Assembly (NCBI RefSeq): GCF_013385635.1
Contig: NZ_JACAPR010000013.1
Location: 124,001 to 188,000, forward strand
Source of the DNA: Pseudomonas gingeri
Lineage (GTDB): Bacteria; Pseudomonadota; Gammaproteobacteria; Pseudomonadales; Pseudomonadaceae
Length of the DNA stretch: 64,000 bases
Direction of reading: 5' to 3'
Below are positions 25,302-33,630 of this stretch, in pieces. The notes beneath the pieces are model-generated. The model was not told the DNA's origin. It saw nothing but the letters and a program-made list of their open reading frames with translations, and did not search any database. Numbering within the stretch: position 1 is the stretch's first letter; each line of letters begins with the position of its first letter. The translations under genes and the position numbers were made by a program.

Positions 25302-26261
25302 ATGGTTGATCGCTTGCAGGACATGCGACTGTTTCGCCTGGTGGTGCAGACAGGCTCCCTTTCCACCGCGGGTCGGCAGATGGGCCTGTCGCCTGCCGCC
25401 ATGAGCGGTCGACTCAAGGCCATGGAAGAGTTTTATGGACTGCGCCTGCTCAAGCGCAATACCCGTTGCCTGAGCCCCACGCCCGAGGGGCAGCTCCTGT
25501 TCGAGAATGCGCTGAAGATCCTCGAAGAGGTCGATGCCCTCGACAGCATCATCAAGAGCGGCCATAGCGACCTGCTTGGCACCATCGGCCTGACCTGCCC
25601 CACCGACCTGGGTCGCCAGCGGATCAGCCAGTTGGTCGACGCCTTTATCGGCGAGAACCCCAATGTCAGCATTCGCCTGTTCTTCACCGACCGGCTGCTG
25701 GACTTTGTCGAGTCGGGCTCGGATATCGCCATTCGCTTCGGTGACCTGCCGGACAGCTCGCTGATCGCCCGCCCCCTGGGGTTCGACCGGCAGATGGTCT
25801 GTTGCTCTCCGGCGTACCTGGCGCGTTTCGGCACCCCGCGTACTCCCGAGAACCTGCTGGAACACAATTGCCTGGTGCAACTGCGCGCCGACTTCGCCCT
25901 GGATCGCTGGCGCTTCTTCGAGAAAGGCGCCGCCACCACGGTGCAGGTCAAGGGCAATCGCCTGGCCAATGACGGCTTCACCCTGCGCCAATGGGCGGTG
26001 CAAGGCCTGGGCGTCATCTGGAAGTCGGCCTGGGAAGTGGCCGAGGATATCCAGTCAAACCGCCTGGTGGCGGTGCTGGAGGATTACCAGTGCCCGACCA
26101 CCGAGTTCCATCTGCTCACCGAGGGCGGCAAGAAGCTCCCGCGCCGGGTGAAGTTGTTCGTCGATTTCGCCGTGGACTACTTCAAGCACCTGGACACTCC
26201 GGCCCGGCACCTGCTGACTCCGCCCGTCCATGGACGCCCGATGCCCGTCTGCCTGTCCTGA
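25302..26261 (+). CDS. LysR family transcriptional regulator
   Basis: 319 residues. The N-terminal helix-turn-helix (residues 8-62, GSLSTAGRQMGLSPAAMSGRLKAMEEFYGLRLLKRNTR) and an effector domain with SGSDIAIRFGDLPDSSLIARPLGFDRQMVCC put it in the CrgA/DsdC-like branch. The ATG at 25302 is chosen over a GTG at 25290 because of GGA spacing. It is divergent from the flavin reductase/ABC/monooxygenase/transketolase operon and is the obvious candidate regulator, with a palindromic T-N11-A site between them. The effector is probably the imported substrate or an intermediate. Confidence 0.88.
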   Translation: MVDRLQDMRLFRLVVQTGSLSTAGRQMGLSPAAMSGRLKAMEEFYGLRLLKRNTRCLSPTPEGQLLFENALKILEEVDALDSIIKSGHSDLLGTIGLTCPTDLGRQRISQLVDAFIGENPNVSIRLFFTDRLLDFVESGSDIAIRFGDLPDSSLIARPLGFDRQMVCCSPAYLARFGTPRTPENLLEHNCLVQLRADFALDRWRFFEKGAATTVQVKGNRLANDGFTLRQWAVQGLGVIWKSAWEVAEDIQSNRLVAVLEDYQCPTTEFHLLTEGGKKLPRRVKLFVDFAVDYFKHLDTPARHLLTPPVHGRPMPVCLS

Positions 26262-26286
26262 CGTGGCGCGCAGGTACGCATTGCCT

Positions 26287-27249
26287 CTAACGGGCCAGCT
26301 CGCTGGCGCTCCTGAGCGAGTAAAGACATTCCTGCTCGATGGTCGCCCGTAACTGTGCGGCCTCCTGTTCCAGGCGCTCGCACATGAAGTCGACAAACAC
26401 GCGAATCTTGCGCGACAACTGGCGGCTCGAGGGCCAGACGATGTTCATGGTGTCCGGTGGGATCAGATACCCATGCAGCAGGCAGCGCAGCGAGCCATCA
26501 GCCAATGCTTCGCGGGCCAGGAAGTCGGGGATGGTCCCCAGGCCGAAGCCTTTGAGCAGCGCCCCCCGGACCATTTCCATGTTGTTGCTGACCATCACCG
26601 TGCGGGTCCGCGGCTCGCGCGTGCCTTCCTCGCGCAGCAGGGGGAAATCCAGCAGCTTGCCATTCTTGAAGTAGCGGAAACGCACCGCCAGGTGATCGTC
26701 CAGGTCAGCCGGTGTCAGTGGCGTGCCGTGACGCTCCAGGTACGACGGCGCGGCGCACAGCACCGCTTGCACGCCGGGCAAGGTGCGGCGCATCAAACGC
26801 GAGTCCGGCAGTTCGCCGCTGCGAATGGCGATATCCACGCCTTCCTCGATCAGGTCCACCAGCTTGTCGCTGAAGTCGAGGTCCAGCTCGATATCGGGAT
26901 ACAGCGCCATGAACGCGATCAGCACCGATTCGAACAACGCATAGCTGGCCGCCGGCATGCTGATCCGCAAGCGCCCGCGGGGAACCTCCGTGGACTGCGA
27001 CAGGGTCGCCTGGGCGTCGTCCAGATCATCGAGAATGCGCCGGCAACGCTCCTGGAACACCCGCCCCTCGTCGGTCAGGCTGAGGCTGCGGGTCGAGCGC
27101 TGGAACAGCCGCACGCCCAACTGTTGCTCGAGCCGGGTCACCCCCTTGCCGACCGCCGACGCCGACAGTCCCAGCGCCCTGCCCGCGGCAACGAAACTGC
27201 CCAACTCTGCCGTGCGGATAAAGGGCATCAAGCCACTGAGTCGATCCAC
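26287..27249 (-). CDS. LysR family transcriptional regulator
   Basis: 320 residues, with helix-turn-helix SFVAAGRALGLSASAVGKGVTRLEQQLGVRLF at about residues 18-50 and an effector domain containing EEGVDIAIRSGELPDSRLMRRTLPGVQAVLCAAPSYL. It is divergent from the MFS exporter gene at 27430 and probably controls it. It converges with the neighbouring LysR at 25302, 25 bases apart, and the two effector domains are visibly similar (for example DIAIRFGDLPDSSL against DIAIRSGELPDSRL), so they belong to one subfamily. Confidence 0.9.
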   Translation of the reverse strand: MDRLSGLMPFIRTAELGSFVAAGRALGLSASAVGKGVTRLEQQLGVRLFQRSTRSLSLTDEGRVFQERCRRILDDLDDAQATLSQSTEVPRGRLRISMPAASYALFESVLIAFMALYPDIELDLDFSDKLVDLIEEGVDIAIRSGELPDSRLMRRTLPGVQAVLCAAPSYLERHGTPLTPADLDDHLAVRFRYFKNGKLLDFPLLREEGTREPRTRTVMVSNNMEMVRGALLKGFGLGTIPDFLAREALADGSLRCLLHGYLIPPDTMNIVWPSSRQLSRKIRVFVDFMCERLEQEAAQLRATIEQECLYSLRSASELAR

Positions 27250-27273
27250 CTGCGTCTCCCATTCGATCCTTTT

Positions 27274-27292
27274 ATTCCGATATAGGCGGAAT
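27274..27292. promoter_or_regulatory. Candidate LysR operator
   Basis: ATTCCG-ATATAGG-CGGAAT, a 19-base palindrome with perfect 6-bp arms and AT-rich centre, 25 bases upstream of the LysR start and in the divergent gap before the MFS gene. A typical place for autoregulation. Confidence 0.5.
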
Positions 27293-27429
27293 ATTTACCG
27301 TTTTTAACTCGATTACTCGCTCTTTAAGATCCTTGCATGTTCTGCCGGCCCCGGTAAACCACCGGATCGTCGGCGCTGTCACGCTCACTTCCCGGGTGCG
27401 GTACTCGCCCGACGCAAGGATCTCGACCG

Positions 27430-29004
27430 ATGTCCACTCCGCTTCTGCAACAACGCCTGATCTTGCTGGCCGTGTGCATCACGGCCATCACCATGCCCTT
27501 CAACTTCACCGCTGCCGCCGTGGCCCTGCCGGCCATAGGCCGGGCCTTCGGCGGCTCGCCCATGGAACTGAGCTGGGTCACCAACGCCTTCATGCTGACC
27601 TTCGGCAGTTGCCTGATGCTCGCCGGCGCCCTGGCCGACAGCTATGGCCGCAAGAAGGTCTTTATCGGCGGCGCCAGCGCCTTTGCCGTGCTCGCGGCGG
27701 CACTGCCCTTCGCTCCCAGCCTGATGTTGTTCGATATGCTGCGGGCAGCCCAGGGCCTGGCCGCGGCGGCCGCCTTCTCCGGGGGCATGTCGGCGCTGGC
27801 GCAGGTGTTCGACGGGCCGGGGCGTATCCGGGCCTTCAGCTTCGTCGGTGCCAGCTTCGGCATCGGCCTGGCCTTCGGCCCCGTGCTGGCCGGGGCGATC
27901 ATCGAGGCCTTCGACTGGCACCTGATCTTCCTGCTGATCACTGTACTGGCAGCCATCTCGCTGGTCCTGGCCGCGCGTTGCATGCAAGAGTCACGCAATC
28001 CAGAGGCCGCCGGGATCGATTGGCCGGGAGCGATAACCTTCACCTGGGCGCTGGGCATCTTCACCTTCGCCATCCTCAAGGTGCCGGAAAGCGGCTGGAC
28101 CGACCCGCTGTCACTGGGCTTGTTCGTCGTCGCGTTGCTGTCCTTTGTCGCCTTTGTGCTGATCGAGCAGCGTGTCGCGCAACCGATGCTCGACCTGTCG
28201 CTGTTCCGTTTCCCGCGTTTTGTCGGCGTGCAACTGCTGGCGGCGGCCCCGGCCTACTCCTTCGTGGTGCTGCTGATCCTGCTGCCGATCCGCTTCGTCG
28301 GCATCGAAGGCATGAGCGAAATCGCCGCCGGCTGGTTGCTGATCGCCCTGTCGGCGCCACTGCTGGTGTTGCCGATTGTCGCCGGTTACCTGACCCGCTG
28401 GCTGGCGCCCTCCACCTTGTGCGGCAGCGGCTTGCTGGTCTGTGCGGCGGGACTGTACTGGCTGAGTCACGTGCCGGTGGGCAGCGGCGCCTGGCAGTTG
28501 GCCTGGCCGATGCTGGTGATCGGTGTCGGCATCAGCCTGCCCTGGGGCTTGATGGATGGCATGGCGGTCAGTGTGGTGCCCAAGGAACGCGCGGGCATGG
28601 CCACCGGCATTTTCAGCACCACACGCGTGGCCGGTGAAGGCGTGGCGATTGCCGTGGTGACCGCATTGCTCTCGGCCTTCACGGCCGGCAACCTGGCCAC
28701 GCTGCCTGCCGATGCCCTGCCGAATATCGTCGCCGCCGCGCAACACCTGGCGACCGGCGACCTGAGCGGCGCCGAACACCTGCTGCCCGCCGCCGGACGC
28801 ACCGCGTTGGCCCAAGGCTACAGTACCGCTTTCAGTACCCTGCTGCTGGTATTGACCGCCATCACCGTACTGACGGCCGCCGTGGTGTTCCTGTTCCTCG
28901 ATCGCGGCTCGGTCGAGGACGATAGCGATGATGAAATGCTCACTCAGCTCAAATCCCCACACCAAGCAGAGTATTTACTCCCCCAATCTGCCGAATGTGA
29001 CTGA
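27430..29004 (+). CDS. MFS multidrug transporter, DHA2 (14-TMS) family
   Basis: 524 residues with about 14 hydrophobic segments. It starts with an inner membrane helix (LILLAVCITAITMPFNFTAAAVALPAIGRAF). Motif A-like GALADSYGRKKVFIGG lies in loop 2-3 at about residues 65-80, and motif C-like GASFGIGLAFGPVLAGAI in helix 5. The soluble C-terminal tail (after about residue 490) is acidic. AAGGA precedes the ATG. It exports drugs or metabolites using the proton gradient; the substrate is unknown. The LysR gene at 26287 is divergent and probably its regulator. Confidence 0.9.
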   Translation: MSTPLLQQRLILLAVCITAITMPFNFTAAAVALPAIGRAFGGSPMELSWVTNAFMLTFGSCLMLAGALADSYGRKKVFIGGASAFAVLAAALPFAPSLMLFDMLRAAQGLAAAAAFSGGMSALAQVFDGPGRIRAFSFVGASFGIGLAFGPVLAGAIIEAFDWHLIFLLITVLAAISLVLAARCMQESRNPEAAGIDWPGAITFTWALGIFTFAILKVPESGWTDPLSLGLFVVALLSFVAFVLIEQRVAQPMLDLSLFRFPRFVGVQLLAAAPAYSFVVLLILLPIRFVGIEGMSEIAAGWLLIALSAPLLVLPIVAGYLTRWLAPSTLCGSGLLVCAAGLYWLSHVPVGSGAWQLAWPMLVIGVGISLPWGLMDGMAVSVVPKERAGMATGIFSTTRVAGEGVAIAVVTALLSAFTAGNLATLPADALPNIVAAAQHLATGDLSGAEHLLPAAGRTALAQGYSTAFSTLLLVLTAITVLTAAVVFLFLDRGSVEDDSDDEMLTQLKSPHQAEYLLPQSAECD

Positions 29005-29086
29005 CAGACAGGTTCCAGCCGTTGCAAGCATCCTCCATGGAGATTGGAAACCCAGCGCCTTAAAAATTAACCAACTTGCTAAATAG

Positions 29087-29099
29087 AACCTACCGGGTT
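29087..29099. promoter_or_regulatory. Candidate MqsA operator
   Basis: AACCTACCGGGTT resembles the MqsA operator pattern AACCT-N-AGGTT with one mismatch. It ends ten bases before the mqsR ATG, where binding of the antitoxin would repress the pair. Confidence 0.5.
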
Positions 29100-29108
29100 A
29101 ATTTCTTC

Positions 29109-29405
29109 ATGGAAAACAAAACGCCCCATTGCAGGCTATCGCCCCTTCGAACATTGATAGCCGCAGGACGTGTGAAATCAACCTCATCAGCCCTCGTCAG
29201 CGCAGCTGCTCTGGGGTTGGGCTTCGAAGAAATGATCGGTATTGTCCTGACACCGACGGCCCGTGACTTCCATAAAAGCATGACTACTCATGCCGACCAC
29301 CGCATCTGGCAGGATGTGTACCGCCCCAGCACGGTCGTTGGTCAGATTTACCTGAAACTCACGGTCATCGATGACGTCCTGATCGTGTCCTTCAAGGAGT
29401 TGTAA
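29109..29405 (+). CDS. mqsR: MqsR type II toxin (mRNA interferase)
   Basis: 98 residues, the family's exact length. In E. coli MqsR is a RelE-fold ribonuclease cutting mRNA at GCU/GCA sites. The C-terminal part reads FHKSMTTHADHRIWQDVYRP and VGQIYLKLTVIDDVLIVSFKEL, nearly invariant in the family, with the Lys, Tyr and Arg residues of the active site (K-S-M, DVYRP). The ATG at 29109 has no good ribosome binding site, so toxin translation may be weak. The gene lies two bases before mqsA in the usual toxin-first order, 104 bases after an MFS gene. Confidence 0.93.
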   Translation: MENKTPHCRLSPLRTLIAAGRVKSTSSALVSAAALGLGFEEMIGIVLTPTARDFHKSMTTHADHRIWQDVYRPSTVVGQIYLKLTVIDDVLIVSFKEL

Positions 29406-29407
29406 AC

Positions 29408-29809
29408 ATGAAATGCCCTGTGTGTACGGCCGCCGAACTGGTGCGTGATACCCGTGACATGCCTTATACATACAAAGGTGAATCGACGTGCATCGTGGCA
29501 GTTACCGGGGGCTACTGCCCCGCCTGCGGAGAGAGTCTGCTGGATGCCGCTGAATCCTCGCGCGTCAGCACTGCGATGCTGGAATTCAACAAGCAGGTCA
29601 ATGCTTCTATCGTAGATCCCGGCTTCATCACGGCAGTGCGCAAGCGGCTCGCCCTGGATCAGCGTGAAGCAGCCGAGATTTTCGGTGGTGGCGTCAATGC
29701 TTTTTCACGCTATGAGAATGGCCGAACCAAACCGCCACTGGCGCTGGTAAAACTCTTGAAACTGCTGGATCGCCATCCTGAACTGCTGGCGGAAGTAAGA
29801 GCGGTCTAG
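29408..29809 (+). CDS. mqsA: MqsA antitoxin (zinc finger plus HTH)
   Basis: 133 residues. The N-terminal zinc domain has Cys3 and Cys6 (CPVC) and Cys37 and Cys40 (CPAC), the four expected ligands, and would bind and block MqsR. Residues about 69-130 form an XRE-type helix-turn-helix (RKRLALDQREAAEIFGGGVNAFSRYENGRTKPP) that binds the operator. An SD of the AAGGAG type lies at the end of mqsR (CTTCAAGGAGTTG). Both genes look intact, so the module should be functional. Confidence 0.95.
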   Translation: MKCPVCTAAELVRDTRDMPYTYKGESTCIVAVTGGYCPACGESLLDAAESSRVSTAMLEFNKQVNASIVDPGFITAVRKRLALDQREAAEIFGGGVNAFSRYENGRTKPPLALVKLLKLLDRHPELLAEVRAV

Positions 29810-29850
29810 ATCACCACCGTTCAGGCACGCCACAACACAACCGTGGTCGT

Positions 29851-30303
29851 TCACAACGGCAGTGAACGATCCTGAATCACGTTCTTCATCACCAGGGTCG
29901 ATGTCAGGCGCTGGACATTCGGAAGCCTCGACAGGCGCTCGTCATAAAGCACCTGGAATGCCGGCAGGTCCCGGGTGATGACATGGAGCAGAAAATCCGG
30001 CTCGCCAAACAGCCGTTGCGCTTCGACGATCTGCGGTATCTGGGTCAACGCCTGTTCGAAGGCCTCCACCGCCCGGTGGTCGCCTTCACGCAGGGTCACG
30101 AAGACCATCGCCGAGAAATTCAGGCCCAGCGCGCGGGGATCCAATTGCGCGCGATAACCCAGAATCACCCCCGACTCCTCCAGGGCCCGCACCCGCCGAT
30201 GACACGGCGACAGGCTCAGGCCAACCCGATCGGCCAGCTCGGTCACCGACAGGCGCCCATCCATTTGCAGCTCGGCAAGAATCTTCTGGTCAATCCTGTC
30301 CAC
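29851..30303 (-). CDS. Lrp/AsnC family transcriptional regulator
   Basis: 150 residues. The N-terminal winged helix (VDRIDQKILAELQMDGRLSVTELADRVGLSLSPCHRRVRALEESG, residues 1-45) and a C-terminal RAM/ligand domain (AMVFVTLREGDHRAVEAFEQAL, GEPDFLLHV) are complete. A GTG start at 30303 is preferred over upstream ATGs because GGGGAG precedes it and family members begin MDxIDxKIL. It is divergent from a LysE-type exporter, a classic pairing in which the regulator senses an amino acid and induces its export. Confidence 0.9.
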   Translation of the reverse strand: MDRIDQKILAELQMDGRLSVTELADRVGLSLSPCHRRVRALEESGVILGYRAQLDPRALGLNFSAMVFVTLREGDHRAVEAFEQALTQIPQIVEAQRLFGEPDFLLHVITRDLPAFQVLYDERLSRLPNVQRLTSTLVMKNVIQDRSLPL

Positions 30304-30344
30304 TCGGAAAAATCTCCCCAAAACCATCGGGCACATTGGAATAA

Positions 30345-30360
30345 TAGAGAAAATATTCTA
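30345..30360. promoter_or_regulatory. Candidate Lrp-type operator
   Basis: TAGAGAAAATATTCTA, arms TAGA/TCTA around an AT-rich core, close to the Lrp consensus YAGHAWATTWTDCTR but one base longer. It lies 42 bases upstream of the Lrp start in the 256-base divergent gap, which otherwise shows no gene. Confidence 0.5.
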
Positions 30361-30559
30361 ACCGACTTTAATTATTCTTTTCGTGGGCTTTAGCGCTTCC
30401 CGGCCATCCGCGCTGGTTGAATCAGACGAGCTGCCTTCCTGCCATCCACGAGAAAGAACCATGCGAATCCCCCCTGAAAGTGCCTGCAACAATGGCTTGA
30501 AAACACTGCCCGGCTGTCATCGGCAATCCACCCCACGCAATTCTCACAGGTAGGCGAAC

Positions 30560-31177
30560 ATGACTCCCAGTGCTCTGGCCGCCTTCTGGGCGGTGTCGTT
30601 TCTGTTCGTGGTCACCCCGGGGGCGGATTGGGCCTATGCGATATCGGCGGGGTTGTTCGGTCGGGTGGTGATGCCCGCCGTGGCCGGGCTGCTGATCGGG
30701 CATCTGATGGCGACGTTGATCGTCGCGGCCGGTGTGGGTGGGCTGGTAGCCAACCATCCTGTAGCCCTCTCCGTGCTGACCGTTGCCGGAGCCGGGTATC
30801 TGCTCTGGCTGGGCGTCAACATGCTCCTGCACCCTGCCGTGCCCAGCGCCGGAGAGGCTCAGGCGTCGGGCTCCTGGACGCGCTGGACGATCAAGGGCGC
30901 CTGCGTCAGCGGCCTCAACCCCAAGGTCTTCCTGCTGTTCCTGGCTTTGCTGCCGCAATTCACCGACCCGACCGCCACCTGGCCGGTGCCGCTGCAGATC
31001 ATTGCCCTGGGGCTGCTGCACACCTTCAGTTGCGCGGTGATCTATCTGCTGGTGGGGTTCGGCTCTCGTGTGGTGCTGCAGGCACGTCCGGTGGCGGCCA
31101 GGCGGGTCAGTCGCCTGTCCGGGGCGATCATGATCCTGATCGCCGTGATTCTGTTGGTGGAGCAGCTGTCGCGCTGA
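30560..31177 (+). CDS. LysE/RhtB family amino acid exporter
   Basis: 205 residues with six hydrophobic segments. The signature at the N-terminus, AFWAVSFLFVVTPGADWAYAIS (the TPGPD-like TPGAD), and GACVSGLNPKVFLLFLALLPQF in the centre are typical of RhtB-type exporters of homoserine, threonine or similar amino acids. It is divergent from the Lrp gene, its likely regulator, and converges with a TetR gene five bases after its stop. The exported compound is not known. Confidence 0.92.
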   Translation: MTPSALAAFWAVSFLFVVTPGADWAYAISAGLFGRVVMPAVAGLLIGHLMATLIVAAGVGGLVANHPVALSVLTVAGAGYLLWLGVNMLLHPAVPSAGEAQASGSWTRWTIKGACVSGLNPKVFLLFLALLPQFTDPTATWPVPLQIIALGLLHTFSCAVIYLLVGFGSRVVLQARPVAARRVSRLSGAIMILIAVILLVEQLSR

Positions 31178-31182
31178 GGGCT

Positions 31183-31815
31183 TCAGGCACCCTCGATTCG
31201 ATCGAGATAGGCACAAAACATATCCGCCATGGCCTCGGCACAGGCCTCGATTTCGGCACCGGTACGCGGGGTTTCCGAAAAGGACTTGCCCACCGAGCTG
31301 AGGGTCGTGGTGATCAGGTCGCAAGCCAATGCCCGTGTTGTATCCGCGGTATCAGGCAGCACCTCGCGCATGAACACCTGGAAGATCGCGCGGCCCCGGG
31401 CCCTGACCTCCCGGGCCTCGGGTGCATCGCGATACAGCGGCGCCGCGTCATTGAGGGCAACACGGACCCCGGCCTCGTCACACTCGGACTGAATGAATAC
31501 CCGCACCAACGTACGCAGCCTTGTCAATGGCGGGTGCTGGCGGTCCTCGAGAATGCTGCCCAGCATATCGCTGGTCTGGCGCCATTCATCGCTCTGCAGG
31601 CGAAAGAGGATCGCCGCCTTGTTCGGAAAATACTGATACACCGAACCGACACTGACCCCGGCCCGTTCGGCGACCCGCGTAGTGGTAAAGCGGCGCATGC
31701 CCTCCTTCGCCAAAACCTGAACAGCCGCCTGCAGAATGGCCGTGACCAGGTCATTGGAACGAACCTGTCGTGGCTGTTTACGTGAGGCAATCTGCATACT
31801 TGGGCGCTCGGTCAT
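31183..31815 (-). CDS. TetR family transcriptional regulator
   Basis: 210 residues. The DNA-binding domain is RSNDLVTAILQAAVQVLAKEGMRRFTTTRVAERAGVSVGSVYQYFPNKAAILF (about residues 18-70). The start could be ATG 31815 or 31797; the extension to 31905 is unlikely as it overlaps the divergent gene's leader. It is divergent from the O-methyltransferase gene at 31898. The gap holds an imperfect repeat (GCGAA at 31832, TTCGC at 31856) that may be its operator. It probably represses the methyltransferase gene. Confidence 0.85.
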   Translation of the reverse strand: MTERPSMQIASRKQPRQVRSNDLVTAILQAAVQVLAKEGMRRFTTTRVAERAGVSVGSVYQYFPNKAAILFRLQSDEWRQTSDMLGSILEDRQHPPLTRLRTLVRVFIQSECDEAGVRVALNDAAPLYRDAPEAREVRARGRAIFQVFMREVLPDTADTTRALACDLITTTLSSVGKSFSETPRTGAEIEACAEAMADMFCAYLDRIEGA

Positions 31816-31897
31816 GGGCAAGGCTCGCAACGCGAATAGAAAACATGAAGGTTTGTTCGCATTATAACCCCTCACTGACTTGCGAAGGAAAACCTCC

Positions 31898-32563
31898 ATG
31901 ACCACCCTGACCCGCGCGCCTCTCGCGCCCCTGCTGAATCATCTGTTCGCCCAGGCCGAAGCGCAGTCGCCGATGACCAGCAGCGCCTTCGCCGATATCT
32001 CGAATTTAGAGCGCACACGTCTGCTGCGCAGCAAGACCGAGTACCTGGATCTCTACACGCAACTGAAGGATTTCCCGTTGGCCGTTTCCCGGGAGACCGG
32101 CACCTTGCTCTACATGCTGGCACGCAGCTGCAATGCCCGGAGCATCATCGAGTTCGGCACCTCGTTCGGCATCTCCACCCTGCACCTGGCCGCGGCCTTG
32201 CGCGACAACGGCGGTGGTCGCCTGATCACCAGCGAATTCGAAGCATCGAAAGTGCAACGTGCCCGGGAAAACCTGGAGGCTGGCGAGTTGCTCGACCTGG
32301 TGGAGATTCGCGTGGGCGACGCCTTGCAGACCCTGGCCCGGGACCTGCCGGACAGTATCGACCTGGTCCTGCTTGATGGGGCCAAGGCACTGTATCCGGA
32401 TATCCTGAACCTGCTGGAAAGCCGCCTGAAACCGGGGGCGCTGATCGTTGCCGATAACGCCGACTACAGCCCCGAGTACCTGGCGCGGGTGCGTGCGCCA
32501 GGAGCGGGTTATCTGTCGGTGCCGTTTGCCGAGGATGTCGAGTTGTCCATGCGCCTGGGCTGA
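31898..32563 (+). CDS. Class I SAM-dependent O-methyltransferase
   Basis: 221 residues. The SAM-binding region reads SIIEFGTSFGISTLHLAAAL (motif I, with the acidic end), then LITSEFEASKVQRARENL, and the post-motif DLVLLDGAKALYPDILNLL with the Asp typical of metal-dependent catechol-type O-methyltransferases. The ATG at 31898 has AAGGA at eight bases. It is divergent from a TetR regulator and convergent with an AraC gene. It probably methylates a hydroxyl on a small molecule such as a catechol or quinone; this is inference. Confidence 0.85.
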   Translation: MTTLTRAPLAPLLNHLFAQAEAQSPMTSSAFADISNLERTRLLRSKTEYLDLYTQLKDFPLAVSRETGTLLYMLARSCNARSIIEFGTSFGISTLHLAAALRDNGGGRLITSEFEASKVQRARENLEAGELLDLVEIRVGDALQTLARDLPDSIDLVLLDGAKALYPDILNLLESRLKPGALIVADNADYSPEYLARVRAPGAGYLSVPFAEDVELSMRLG

Positions 32564-32599
32564 AACCCGGCATCGCGGCACACCCCTGAATCGCCGCCG

Positions 32600-33532
32600 T
32601 CATGAACCCTCGGAGCTTACCAGCATGGCATTGCGGTAAGCCTTGGGAGAACTGCCGGTCACCCGCTTGAAAGCGTTGCTGAAGGCACTTTCTGACGAGT
32701 AGCCCAGCGTCTGGGCGAGCACCGCCATCGGCCGGTTATCTTCGCGCAACGCCCGTTCGGTAAGGCGCATGCGCCATTCGGTGAGATAGGTCAATGGCGC
32801 GACACCGGCGGTGGTCCTGAAACGCAAGGCGAACGTCGTGCGGGACATCGCGCATGCCCTGGCCAATTCGTCGAGATGCCAGGCACGGGCGGGATCGCCG
32901 TGCATCAAGCGCAGGGCGGGCGCGATACGCGTATCGGCCAGCGCTCGCAGCCATCCGGCCGGCATCGGCGCGCTGGTGCTCAAATGTGCACGCAGTATCT
33001 GGATAAACAGCAACTGGGCGAGTTGTGCCGATGCGAGCTGCACGCCAGGCAGTTCGCTGGCACGCTCTTCGACAAGCTGATCGAGCAGCCAGCGGAAAGC
33101 CTTCGCTTGCGGCGAAGCGGCCGGCACATGGATCCACGGTGGCAGGACATCCGCCAGCAACCGCCCGCTCGCCTGGTCGAGCAGCACGTGACCGCCGATG
33201 TGGGCGAAATCGGCACCATCCCCCAGCTGCGCCGTTGTGCTGCCGACAGCGGAAAACACACTCATGGCTTCTACGGGCACCACGTCGAGATCGCTGGCGA
33301 GCACAAAGGACCGTTTCGCCGCCAGGAGTCCGACGTCTCCCGTGCCGAAGCGAATCGGTTCCGCATGGCCATCGATTCGAGCCCAGCAACCGCCCTTCAC
33401 GACGGCGAAGAACTTGATGGTGTCCGGTGCCGGAAAACGCAGGGCCCACGGCCCGCCCGCGGTGAAACCACCGGTCACGAGCGATTCGGCATGGGTGTAC
33501 TTGAGGATATCGGAGAAAGGATCGTTGCTCAT
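32600..33532 (-). CDS. AraC family transcriptional regulator (cupin, AraC_binding_2-like)
   Basis: 310 residues. The N-terminal sensor is cupin-like (APDTIKFFAVVKGGCWARIDGHAEPIRFGTGDVGLL). The C-terminal AraC domain spans about residues 205-305 and ends with VLAQTLGYSSESAFSNAFKRVTGSSPKAYR. The ATG at 33532 is preferred to an upstream start at 33550. It is divergent from the epimerase/reductase gene at 33631, with only 98 bases between, and probably activates or represses it. The sensor type differs from that of the other AraC proteins in the window. Confidence 0.9.
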   Translation of the reverse strand: MSNDPFSDILKYTHAESLVTGGFTAGGPWALRFPAPDTIKFFAVVKGGCWARIDGHAEPIRFGTGDVGLLAAKRSFVLASDLDVVPVEAMSVFSAVGSTTAQLGDGADFAHIGGHVLLDQASGRLLADVLPPWIHVPAASPQAKAFRWLLDQLVEERASELPGVQLASAQLAQLLFIQILRAHLSTSAPMPAGWLRALADTRIAPALRLMHGDPARAWHLDELARACAMSRTTFALRFRTTAGVAPLTYLTEWRMRLTERALREDNRPMAVLAQTLGYSSESAFSNAFKRVTGSSPKAYRNAMLVSSEGS

Positions 33533-33630
33533 GTCCGGACTATCGCGCAAGTAAGTCGCACTTTCAAATATTCAGCGTACGGACATCCCTGTTTAACCTG
33601 ACGCAACAGTCAATCAGTCAGGAAATCGGC

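Noticed and set aside
29849..29869. Hairpin CGTTCAC/GTGAACG as a terminator after mqsA
   Set aside because: Short stem without a T-tract and partly inside the end of the convergent Lrp gene.
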